A DNA stretch of 31,944 nucleotides, from assembly GCA_003427395.1 (NCBI GenBank), contig BFEA01000163.1:2155905-2187848 (forward strand). The letters are read 5' to 3'. How positions within the stretch are numbered: position 1 is the stretch's first letter; every line of letters begins with the position of its first letter. The translations under genes were made by a program, and so were the position numbers. Below are positions 19,668 through 28,828 of this stretch, piece after piece. The notes below the pieces were generated by a model. It was not told where the DNA came from. It saw nothing but the letters and a program-made list of their open reading frames with translations, and did not search any database. The DNA is from Chara braunii. Its lineage: Eukaryota > Streptophyta > Charophyceae > Charales > Characeae.

Positions 19668-20416
19668 NNNNNNNNNNNNNNNNNNNNNNNNNNNNNNNNN
19701 NNNNNNNNNNNNNNNNNNNNNNNNNNNNNNNNNNNNNNNNNNNNNNNNNNNNNNNNNNNNNNNNNNNNNNNNNNNNNNNNNNNNNNNNNNNNNNNNNNNN
19801 NNNNNNNNNNNNNNNNNNNNNNNNNNNNNNNNNNNNNNNNNNNNNNNNNNNNNNNNNNNNNNNNNNNNNNNNNNNNNNNNNNNNNNNNNNNNNNNNNNNN
19901 NNNNNNNNNNNNNNNNNNNNNNNNNNNNNNNNNNNNNNNNNNNNNNNNNNNNNNNNNNNNNNNNNNNNNNNNNNNNNNNNNNNNNNNNNNNNNNNNNNNN
20001 NNNNNNNNNNNNNNNNNNNNNNNNNNNNNNNNNNNNNNNNNNNNNNNNNNNNNNNNNNNNNNNNNNNNNNNNNNNNNNNNNNNNNNNNNNNNNNNNNNNN
20101 NNNNNNNNNNNNNNNNNNNNNNNNNNNNNNNNNNNNNNNNNNNNNNNNNNNNNNNNNNNNNNNNNNNNNNNNNNNNNNNNNNNNNNNNNNNNNNNNNNNN
20201 NNNNNNNNNNNNNNNNNNNNNNNNNNNNNNNNNNNNNNNNNNNNNNNNNNNNNNNNNNNNNNNNNNNNNNNNNNNNNNNNNNNNNNNNNNNNNNNNNNNN
20301 NNNNNNNNNNNNNNNNNNNNNNNNNNNNNNNNNNNNNNNNNNNNNNNNNNNNNNNNNNNNNNNNNNNNNNNNNNNNNNNNNNNNNNNNNNNNNNNNNNNN
20401 NNNNNNNNNNNNNNNN
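19668..20416. other. Assembly gap (749 N)
   Basis: A run of N. Open frames translated across it have no meaning. The gap length may be an estimate. Confidence 0.99.
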
Positions 20417-20597
20417 ACTTTCTCTGCGGATTTGGGCTGTACTCAGCAAGCGCAGTAAGGCTGCACAATCAGGAAAAAAAAAAAGCAGCGGATGCCTGTT
20501 TTCTGACTCGTCGGCGGACCGACGACCGGTCGGCCCCGATCGGTCGGGACAAAACGGTCGGCGGTCGGGGTTGGCGGTCGGCGCCGGTGGAACCCTG

Positions 20598-20605
20598 GTT
20601 GTCAC
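20598..20605. repeat. hAT target-site duplication, right copy
   Basis: GTTGTCAC, identical to 18981-18988. Confidence 0.95.
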
Positions 20606-21757
20606 CGATTGGCTGATAACCGTAGAGTCATATTGGGAGCTATACCCCAAACATGGCAGCTATTGCTACGGGGAGGAATAAAGTGGGGACAAGGGGACTG
20701 GGCTACATGGAGTGATGATAACGAACCCAAGGAGGCCTTCAGGATCTGGAGCCAGGATAATTCAAGACAAGATTGGCTACATGCAGACAAGTACGCTATA
20801 CTCCATCCTCCCAACACAACTTCTCTCATGGATATGACATCAAAGTCCCAATCGCCATTCTCAAACAATACCTGAGGAAGGTAAGGGTAGTGGAGACGGA
20901 TGAATACACAATATTTTGTCCATCCGTATCGATTGAAGACTTGGAAGTGGATCCAGCAGAGTGGGCTTGGAATCTAAGGAGCAGAGGAACAGGTGCAGCA
21001 AGAAGAAGTAACATTCTGCACTATACCACTAGAATTGGGTATAAATTGAGGAGGTCTCACACGCTCACGCCTTTAATGCTCAAGCATTGGGAAAAGAGAG
21101 TACATATACCCTGCAATCAATTGGTTAAATTGCCATGGTCAAGCATTGCTGCATATACCCGTTAATGTATGGTTGGATGAGCGTAGAAGCTCAAGACAGA
21201 GAAATGCGGAGAGCGCAATATGCAGGGTATGTCAAGGGGGAATTCCAGAAACAATGCAACACTGCCTCTTGGAATGTGAAGAAGCAAGCACGATATGGGG
21301 GGAAGTAAGCACCATATGGTACCAGATTTCAAAGGCTAACTTCCCTGATTCCAAAATCTCTCTTTTGTTGGGACTCGGTATTCCGAACCATTGGCAGCCT
21401 TTTGAGAAGCACATGTTTAAATTGATACGCCAATATGGCCTCTGGACTATTTGGAAGCGTTGGTGCCAACTGACTATCGAAGGATGACCAATGCACAAAC
21501 AGGAAGCAAGGGAGATATTTCTCACATTGGTCGAAACGGACCTCAGAGCACAGTGGAAAGCAGTAAGGATGCAAATCAGCCTCCAACCGGGGCAGGAGGA
21601 AGAGATAATGAAACACTTTGTTCATAACATTCTGGGCCAAGGAGCAGTGGCAATTATGAAGGGTAACAATTTATGGCTTCGACTGGACCCTTCGTTGCTG
21701 ACTCAGCTACGGACGATTGACTCCTACAGCTCCGAAGAGCCAAGTAGCGACATCTAG
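20606..21757 (+). pseudogene. LINE-B ORF2: C-terminal part with CCHC zinc finger
   Basis: Continues from RTRLKGCH before the hAT element with RLADNRRVILGAIPQTW, in phase. A frameshift near 20850 moves it to the frame with VETDEYTIFCPSVSIEDL and LTPLMLKHWEKR (near 21075-21110). A second one near 21140 moves it to the frame with CRVCQGG...MQHCLLEC (21221-21277). This is the zinc-binding region that follows RT in plant LINEs (zf-RVT type). TGA at 21485-21487 interrupts the frame, which then continues to the natural stop at 21755-21757. Confidence 0.85.
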
Positions 21758-22070
21758 AAAGTCCTAGGCTACGTTGACTGACCGTTCACTACACTTAGGG
21801 CTAACCTATAAGACTGACCCTAGGACTGCTAAAACTAAGGGTTACGGTTCGAGTCCTTGTGACCCAACTATATGCTTGAAACCAAAACGCACGTGTCTTG
21901 GGACAGGTCACGGGTTCAAGGCACACAGGGTCAATGGGTATAGCTGTACAGGGATTCAGGGATAGGTCTAGGGATCGAGCCCTGGGATCTGCAATTGTCC
22001 TGCGAACTGGGTGAAACCGTGAAACCATTTCGGAAAATTCAAAAACAAGAAAAAGAAAAGAAAAGAAAAC
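21758..22070 (+). other. LINE-B 3' UTR and A-rich tail
   Basis: Non-coding sequence after the ORF2 stop, ending in A/G-rich sequence (about 22040-22070) that stands for the poly(A) tail. It holds GGTTCGAGTCC (21846-21856), which matches the tRNA-gene B-box consensus. It also holds AGGTCTAGGGATCGAGCCC (21964-21982), shared with 12231-12249. Confidence 0.65.
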
Positions 22071-22085
22071 ATATGTTTTGTTTTC

Positions 22086-23373
22086 CTGTTTAATTCTCTT
22101 ATTTTTTGTCTTTTTTCCTGCTCTGGGACTGCCCTGTCAGGACTAGGGTGAACCCCTTGGGTCCTGGACCACCCTGATCATCACATATTGAAAAAGGTTT
22201 TAAGAAACAATCTCTGTGCAATTTGAGGATGTATTCTCATGCAATATGGAAGTTACTCGTTGCAAGATGATTGTGCAAGGAAAATGAGTGAGAGCGAATG
22301 ACAGATAACCGTATTGCATCATCACTTTGAAAGCCAGATAGTCGTGCATTGAACGGAAAACAGAATGCACCAAGTTGCACACCAAATAAGAGCAAAGCAA
22401 TGAGAACGCAGTTGTCAATGTCAGCCCCCTCCACAGGTTGACCACCATTTCCCAAAGACCACCACCTACCCCACCAGCTCCCACGCACATGCGGCTTGGC
22501 TATGGTGGCCGTGCAGCACTGCACTCAGCAGCGCACAACACCAGCGCCCATGCGCGGGTTGCTCCCTGACCAGGGCCCTGTCTCCGATGAGCCTGTGCTG
22601 AAGCAGCGCTCATGCAGCAGCCTCCAGCCAGAATGTTTCTGTACTGGAGGCCAGCACTTGCCTTTGTGGACACTGAGCTGCTGCATGGGCACTGCCTCAA
22701 TGCAGGAGCGGTATCAAGTAGCATGGCCTCAGCGCCCAGTGTCAGCGCCCAGGGCCTTTCAAGAATGTGCCCTGGGCCCGGTCGGTTGTGGCTGCCTAAC
22801 TCCCTGACGTGGTTGCTGCTGGTCGCTGCATTTTCATTGGCCGGTATGCCTTCAGCCACATCACACATTTGGGGTCCAGATCACAAATTCAGGGTCCAGG
22901 TCCTGTCTGAGGAGGAAAATAGAGTCCCATTTGAACCACATGCAGTGCACAGTACAAGAGGGCTTACTCCACCAGGGTGAACTGTTGCGGGCCAAATCCT
23001 GCAGCAGCTCGATGCCTTTGTTTTGGCTGACCCCCTCCCACCACCGCCGTCGTCATCTGCCTATGGAGGAATGAGGGAACCCAAGACGCATGCTCAATGC
23101 CGCTCTGTGATGATCCACCTGAGATCCGGTTAGCATGTGGGTTGCATGCATCATGTCGTGGGGATTATGAAGGCACAGCTCGTGCGAAGGGGCCGCTGCT
23201 CGACCAAATGGTGCGGGGTTCAGGGCCTTCCAGCCACACGAAAAATAAGGGCCCGCATTCCTTCAGGGCGAGCACGAGATCCCCTTAGGGGCCCTGCCGA
23301 GGGCTTAAGGCCTCGCAATTGCAGCAAAATAGATTCCTCTAATCCTCTATGAATTTTCTGAGGGATTCTTTTT
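22086..23373. other. No recognised gene
   Basis: About 1.3 kb between LINE-B and Gypsy-2 copy B. It is T-rich at first, then GC-rich from about 22430. Overlapping frames of 95 to 122 codons on both strands (22237-22980) show no domain I know and look like chance frames in GC-rich DNA. GGGTCCAGAT and GGGTCCAGGT form a small repeat near 22874-22901. Confidence 0.45.
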
Positions 23374-24303
23374 TGCGAGGCATAGGGCCTCGACATGCCC
23401 TACAGGGCCTATTTTTCACACTGTCGGCCGCCCTAAGTGCAGGCAGGCACGACTGAGGCCTTACAGGCCATTTTGGGGTCACCACGCAACTGAGGAAATT
23501 CAGGCAGTTGCGCAGCGCCAGTTGGATGGAAGCGCCCAGGCCCAGGCTGCCTTCCATTGCATGTAACTGAGGCACGCCCTGGGCCGGATACACAAAGTGG
23601 ACCGAACGAAGGCTGATGGCAGTTGGGTGCTGGTAACCGACACAGGCCCTGGGTCTGTTACTTCGGACTGAGGCTCAGCCTCGTGGGGCCTACTGGAAGC
23701 TTCTGGTACGGTGCCCAGCACCTCCCTCAGGCACGCAGCAGCAGGCCACTTCGATATAGGGAAGGGCCTGCCTCCGCATTGGACATTCGGGCACTGGTTG
23801 CTTTGTGCGCAAACGCTGCTGCGCTATCGCCTGCCAGGCTCACGCACTCACGGGCGAGCTGTAAGGAGCAGGCAGCCATAGCCAAGCTGCGCTGCTGTAT
23901 GCTGGATGGGGCGCATGGTGGTCCTTGGGTGCAAGTGGCATCTGTGAGTTGGGGAACGAGGTTGTGAGTGATACGAGAGACATACCTGTGCTTGAAGCCT
24001 GCGACATTGGCCGAGATCTGCTTGTACTTCGGGGAGCTGTTGAAGTCATCATCGGCATTGTAGAGTAGGCTAGATAGGATCTGCCATCTGTAGTCTGGGC
24101 GTCGAGCGCCAGATAGGATATCAACATTGGTTCTTCGTTGATGATGATGATGAGACTATTCCAGCATTGTCAATTATGAGCTTTTGGTGTGTTCTTACTT
24201 GGTGAAACTCGTGATGCAATTCTGCTTTTGGTTCGAGGTCACTGGTCTCATGTGTATAATGCTGTTTGATTGCTGAAATTCGCTATCGCTCATCTTCCTT
24301 GCA
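23374..24303 (+). repeat. Gypsy-2 copy B 5' LTR
   Basis: Starts TGCGAGGCATAGG and ends CTTCCTTGCA, 930 bases. The start is fixed by the 3' LTR beginning right after the polypurine tract at 31233, and the end by the primer site three bases later. Relative to the 3' LTR it keeps about 34 bases (near 23612-23645) that are missing there. Copy A also has related bases at this place, so the loss occurred in the 3' LTR. Confidence 0.9.
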
Positions 24304-24306
24304 ATT

Positions 24307-24318
24307 TGGTATCAGAGC
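24307..24318 (+). promoter_or_regulatory. Primer-binding site of Gypsy-2 copy B
   Basis: TGGTATCAGAGC is an exact match to the standard plant initiator-Met tRNA primer site, three bases after the LTR end CA. Confidence 0.93.
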
Positions 24319-25564
24319 TGTGGCACGGTGCGCTAATCTAGCGCTTGTCTTCTGCCTAATGCGGTACATGCACGCGGTGTGTGAGGTGAGCGACCGTGCC
24401 GTAGGATGTGTGTAGTGAGGAGGGGGAAGGCAAGAGTGGAGAGGGGTTCGCCAGGAAGGTTATGCGGTGTAATGTGGGCTCTGGACAGTGTGATGAGAAC
24501 TATCTGATGTGCGATTGGTGCTGAGGTGGAACGGCGTGTAATGCTGGTTGTGCCGAAGCAACGACTGGTCATCACAATCGGCGTCAGGTCATCTGGTGAG
24601 ATTATCTCTGTGGTTGGGGTCAACTATTTGAGGTACGTTGCTCTTAACTTCGACACTTCTTACGGTGAGGATGTGTTCCGTCTTGAGAGTCCTCTCATTG
24701 TGAGGAGTCAAGTGCGCTCAACCTTGAGAGTCGATAATGTTCATATGGAGCATCTGGGGGAAGATGAGCGGAGCTTTCTGAAGGGCCCTGGACGAAGCAT
24801 TGGGTCACGGTCACCATGCCAACCCACCGGGAGTAGAGCACGCATGCTTTGCTGCTTGTCCTTTGTTCGGCTCGCTGCGGTGTTAGATGAGTTCTGAGGG
24901 GAAGGCCAGCCGTATGTGGGAGACGAGAACCGAGTGTCTATAAATAAACACCAGCAGGGGAAACCATTGGCTGTGATCGTCGTCCTTTTTGCGACGTTAA
25001 ATAATTCATGAGGACACTTGGGGGTGGTCCTTAACTAGCCTCTTGGTCAGCCAATCGGTGTAAGGCTCGCTGCACGCGAGGATAAACAATGTGCTACAGC
25101 TGGCCAGCTCAGCAGGACTCGGGGCACAGGGGTGGGCCGATTGCACACCTTTAGACACGCACTGCTCTCTGGATGGCTCAGGGACGCTGACGTCAAGTGT
25201 CATTCAAGAGGAACTAAGGGAGGGGTAGATTTCAGGTGATAAGTTCGGGAAAAATTCCATACTGTCCCAATGCACACAAATGATTCTATTTTTATGTTTT
25301 GATTAGTTAGATGTACAACCATTAACATCTGACAGACAACATATTAGAACTGTTTTCTGTTCATTGTGCATTCTGTTTGCGAACTAGCCAAACTAAAAAT
25401 AGTTTTGTTGTAAGAATCTGAACTTACCTGTTGGACCCGAGTGTATAGTCTCTGACATAGCCGCCGATTATTTATTTTATTTTATTATAAATCGGTCTGA
25501 ACTTGTCACTGTGGTAGGCATCGATTGAGTGTCCTAGTGCAGGTACTGCACAGTGCTGTAGCTT
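24319..25564 (+). other. Gypsy-2 copy B leader with TATA-like box and AT-rich hairpin
   Basis: About 1.25 kb without coding signal, similar to 13365-14623. TATAAATAAA is at 24939-24948. An inverted repeat with CCGATT and AATCGG arms and an AT-only centre is at 25464-25495. The gag ATG follows about 70 bases later. Confidence 0.75.
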
Positions 25565-27140
25565 ATGAGTGACAGGGAGGTTCGACAATCGGACGACCGA
25601 CTCTTGCGATCGGCTAGACGCCCAATTGCCCATTTGGCATTAGGACCAGAGGGCGACAAATACTTGTTCCGCCAGCAGAGAGAGAGGCAGCAGCAGCAGA
25701 GAAGAGCTAGGGTCGCAGAGGCAAGCAGGGCATTCGTAAGCGAGGCCGCTACTTCAGGAGTCATGGCCACTGTTGTGCAGCAGACTTCCGGGGCTGGTAG
25801 TTCAGGATCTGTAGGGTCAAAGGTCGCGCAAACCTTAGAGTCAGTCCATTGGCGTAATCGCAAGCCAGCCCTTAGGGATGACTCCGGAGGAGGTCGCCAT
25901 CCAGTGAGCTGCTGATTGCGAGACACAGCTACAACAGGCTTTGGGTGAGATTAAGGCAAAGAAAGAGAGAATGATTAGAAGAAGAGCCAGGATGCAGCGG
26001 AGGCAAGCGAACATTAGTGAGTTAGAGGAGATGGACCCAACATAGATGGAGGATGATGTGAGGACCATCCGGTCGGTCTTGTTAAGTGTAGTAGAGATGC
26101 AAGATCACCAGATGGAGATCTTACAGGATATCCAACAGTGTCTGGCTATGTTAGTCGGGCGAGTGTAGGCGGCACCATCACCGTCAAGGCCCAGTGCCTG
26201 GCCCGTTGTACATCCTCCTCCTTTTGTCCCATCGGTGACTGGGGTATCCCCATATACAGCTCCAGCATCGGTCCAGACCGTTTCCCTGCGTATGCCGTTA
26301 GCAGGAGGGTTCTCAACAGGTCCTAGTTTACAGGTTCCTGTATAGACAGTGTTCACCCAACCTCTGTCGCAGGTTGCCGTAAGCGTGCAGCCTGCAGCCG
26401 GCTGTCTTGCAGCCTGCACAGCCGAAGGGTACACAACCCCAGCAGCAGCCAGTGCAGCAGCCTGCACCACAAGGTCCACAACCCGGAGTGATGCAGGGAC
26501 CGGGACAAAGTCAGTGGGTACCAAAGACGGCCATAGCCGCTCCTAAACCCTTCACAGGGTATAAGAGAGGCGAAGACCTCGACACTTGGTTGAGGGCAGT
26601 GCCGGTCTACGTCAAGTGCAAACTTACCTTGTCGCATGAGGAATTGCTTGTGGCTGCCTCCTATACAGAGGGGAGTGCAGCACGATGGTTGAGTGGTTTA
26701 GTGCAACTACAGGGGTATGGTCATGACTTTCGCGCTTGGGCGGTCACCCAGAAAGTGGATGACTTTCTCAAGTTGGTGGAAGACAGGTGGCATGATCCTC
26801 AGGAGGCCCAAAGGCTACTGATGCGATCCTGACATTGCACACGAGGCAGTTTACGTCAGTAAGGGAAGCCACTGACGCTGTAGAGCGTCTGATCTGTGTC
26901 CCTGGGGTGCGCTATGACCCCTAGGTCTTACTCACCTCCTACCTGAGATGCTTTCCCATGCCTCTCAGAAATCAGTTGGCAGGTGAGGCCAACATCAATA
27001 TGCACAACTTTCCCTCGTTTAGCAAGAAGGCCTTAGACCTTGAGGCAAAGATAGGGCATGGGCAGACACCCACTACGGATGGTAGGAGAAAGTCACTGCC
27101 TCCCAACTGGAAGGCGAAGGGTCCAATCATGTTTGTCGAT

Positions 27141-27200
27141 AACGATGGATCAACCATCGCGTTAGATGATAACGATGGATCAACCATCGAGTTAGATGAC
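27141..27200 (+). repeat. In-frame 30-base tandem duplication in gag
   Basis: Two 30-base units (27141-27170 and 27171-27200) that differ at two bases and encode NDGSTIALDD and NDGSTIELDD. This is a recent slippage or unequal-exchange product that keeps the reading frame. Confidence 0.95.
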
Positions 27201-27553
27201 AACTTCCAGGAGGGAGTAGGTTCAGAGGCAGGCAGCGTAGAAGCTTCAGGGGGTGGAGTAGTCGTTGTCGTAGCACAAAAAGGTAAGGCGACCGGTGGAC
27301 GCCGAGGAGGTTCCCGGTCAAGGAGTCAAGTTGACCCCAATGCTCCTCCATGGGAGAAAGCGGGTCTCGGTGAGGATGTGTGGAGAGACAGGTACACCAG
27401 GCAGGCCTGTATTCGTTGTGGTCAATATGGCCATAACCAATTCAAGTGCTGCAACAAGAAGGTGACCGAGAAGATCCCGCCTACGATGGGGCAGGCGTTG
27501 GGATCCTCCACTCCCGTTGGTAGCAATGTGGCTAGCACTTCTGGCACTGCTCC

Positions 27554-27575
27554 GGGAAACACGTCGGGCCAGTAG
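27554..27575 (+). promoter_or_regulatory. Candidate -1 ribosomal frameshift site of Gypsy-2 (G GGA AAC)
   Basis: The heptamer is at 27554-27560, with GGA and AAC in gag phase, four sense codons before the gag stop. The -1 frame is open from 27536 and runs through the protease. Zero-frame readthrough would meet a second TAG at 27582-27584. Two possible stems follow: 27571-27595 (eight pairs including one G-U, 9-base loop) and 27600-27631 (eleven positions with one mismatch, 10-base loop). Confidence 0.75.
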
Positions 27576-27577
27576 GA

Positions 27578-28150
27578 ATGGTAGTTGTTCCTGCTAGGGT
27601 CGAGGTGGTGGACACACCCTCACCAACTCGAGAGATGGCCCAAGCTACTGACTCCATCGTCGTCCCGCAAACACATTCAGACCCATCGACCCTTTGTTCG
27701 ATGAATGTGTTTGAGTCCTTAGAGGAGCTAGAGGAGTGGTCTAGATCAGACCTGGTCAACGCCCCTAAGGGTGAGATGTTCGTCAGTGAGATAGTCTTCG
27801 GCGACCGCAAGGTCGGGGCCTATTATGACACTTGCTCGACTAGGAACTTCATCTCGCGCGTGCGTTGAGAGGGTGTGCTTACAGGGGCAAGTGCAGCGCC
27901 TGAGTCGATCTGTGGAGTCGACCTGTGCCAGCAAACAACGCATGGTAGTCAACGACTATCTCCAGGATGTTGAGTGTTGTTTCCCGTACGCGGGAGGGGA
28001 ATTGAGATATCGCGTCTCGTTCCTAGTGAGCGATGATCTCCCTATGGATATCTTGTTAGGTATGTACTACCTCTCCGTGGCACAGCCCCAGCTTGACTGG
28101 GACCGAAAAGTGGTCAAACACACTTTGCCAAGTGGAGGGACCGCCAGATT
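27578..28150 (+). pseudogene. pol: Gypsy-2 copy B pro: aspartic protease
   Basis: Would cut the polyprotein. The frame after the heptamer carries MVVVPARVEVVDTPSPTR and NVFESLEELEEWSRSDLV, then the active-site region [17 protein letters not shown] reads DTC (Cys codon 27833-27835), which should abolish activity. A frameshift near 27850 moves to the frame with [38 protein letters not shown] and [14 protein letters not shown], the C-terminal protease half. Calling the ATG at 27578 a start is doubtful; entry from gag by frameshifting fits better. Confidence 0.82.
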
Positions 28151-28828
28151 ACGTAAGTTCAAAGCTAGTAGTATGATTGAGTCCCATGGGTGCATGTGCG
28201 CGGTCGCGTTCTATAACTATTATAAGCAAAATCCGGAGGAGGGTATGTATTTAGTCTATGTCTCTGCAGCAGGCGAGCCGGTGAAAATGCCGCCAAAGAT
28301 AGAGGGAGTAGTTGGTAAATACCCTGATCTATTTGAAGAGTTGACAGGGGTTGTTGAGAGGGAGGTCGTCCACGCGATAGAGATCAATAGGATCTATCAG
28401 ATGTCTTCAGGCGAGCTTGATGAGCTTCGCCAGCAACTCAAGGAACTCATAGAGAAGGGATGGATCCGGCCGAGTGTCTCTCCTTATGGTTCTCCAGTCC
28501 TATTCGTACCTAAGAAGGGAGGCACTTTGAGGATGTGCATTGATTATAGGGGCCTCAGTGCCATCACTGTCAAGAACAGAGAGCCCCTACCGCGCATCGA
28601 CGATTTGCAAGATAGAGTGCAAGGGTGTCGGTACTTCAGTAAGATACATCTGAAGTCCGAGTACGATCAGATTGCAATCCGGTCTGAGGATCAACACAAA
28701 ACCGCTTTTCAGACCAGGTACTGTCTGTACGAGTTTGTGGTGATGCCTTTCGGCCTTTGCAATGCTCCTGGCACCTTTCTGCACGCTATGAATCGGATCT
28801 TCCATGACGACTTGGACAATTTGTCATT
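28150..28828 (+). pseudogene. pol: Gypsy-2 copy B pol: reverse transcriptase, N-terminal and palm part
   Basis: Same frame as the second protease half. It includes [58 protein letters not shown] and [14 protein letters not shown]. In motif A the catalytic Asp (normally LDL) is His (codon 28647-28649), so polymerase activity should be lost. One base appears to be missing in the T run at 28820-28822. Restoring frame there leads straight into [10 protein letters not shown] of the next segment. Confidence 0.9.

Larger units (their letters stand above)
18989..20597. mobile_element. hAT-superfamily DNA transposon, probably non-autonomous
   Basis: The left end is CAGTGTTACACAC and the right end, read inward, is CAGGGTTCCACC. 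These are imperfect terminal inverted repeats of the CAGxGTT type seen in hAT elements. An exact 8-bp duplication flanks them. Both ends are packed with GTCGG/CCGAC words (six in the first 100 bases, seven in the last 90), as expected for subterminal transposase-binding repeats. No transposase (BED zinc finger or hAT dimerisation domain) is visible. 749 bases are an assembly gap, so the true length and any coding part are unknown; the visible flanks look non-coding. It lies inside LINE-B and is therefore younger. Confidence 0.9.
15796..22070 (+). mobile_element. LINE-B: non-LTR retrotransposon, split by a hAT element
   Basis: Plus-strand order: endonuclease, linker, reverse transcriptase, thumb and C-terminal region, CCHC zinc finger, 3' UTR and A-rich end (about 22040-22070). 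It carries an apurinic-type endonuclease and no RNase H or integrase, so it is a plant L1-like element. ORF1 is not seen, so the copy is 5'-truncated or starts within ORF2. The coding sequence is interrupted at 18989-20597 by a DNA transposon and resumes in the same codon phase. Several frameshifts and stops make it inactive. I could not identify a target duplication. Confidence 0.9.
25565..27575 (+). pseudogene. gag: Gypsy-2 copy B gag
   Basis: The start at 25565 is shared with copy A. The N-terminal part (25565-25915) is Arg/Gln/Glu-rich (RQQRERQQQQRRARVAEASR). The continuation is interrupted by stops near 25915-26170 and then moves to the frame at 26407-26832. There the capsid core reads PKPFTGYKRGEDLDTWLRAV and EGSAARWLSGLVQL, resembling the retrotransposon gag family. 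A frameshift near 26820 and TAG at 26922-26924 precede the last frame (26958-27575). That frame has a duplicated DNDGSTIxLD unit (27141-27200) and a CX2CX4HX4C zinc knuckle, CIRCGQYGHNQFKC (27408-27449). It ends at TAG 27573-27575, just after a G GGA AAC heptamer. Confidence 0.88.

Noticed and set aside
19610-20681. Long open frames of 276 to 353 codons across 19610-20681 on both strands
   Set aside because: They consist almost wholly of the N gap; only short flanks are real sequence.
21846-21856. A tRNA gene, suggested by a B-box match
   Set aside because: No A box at the right distance and no cloverleaf could be seen; it lies in a LINE 3' UTR.
15796-22070. Target-site duplication for LINE-B
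   Set aside because: The 5' end is not defined and the tail is A-rich, so any short match would be arbitrary.
22500-22980. Frames up to 122 codons on both strands as a possible host gene
   Set aside because: No recognisable domain and heavy overlap on opposite strands in GC-rich DNA; treated as unassigned.
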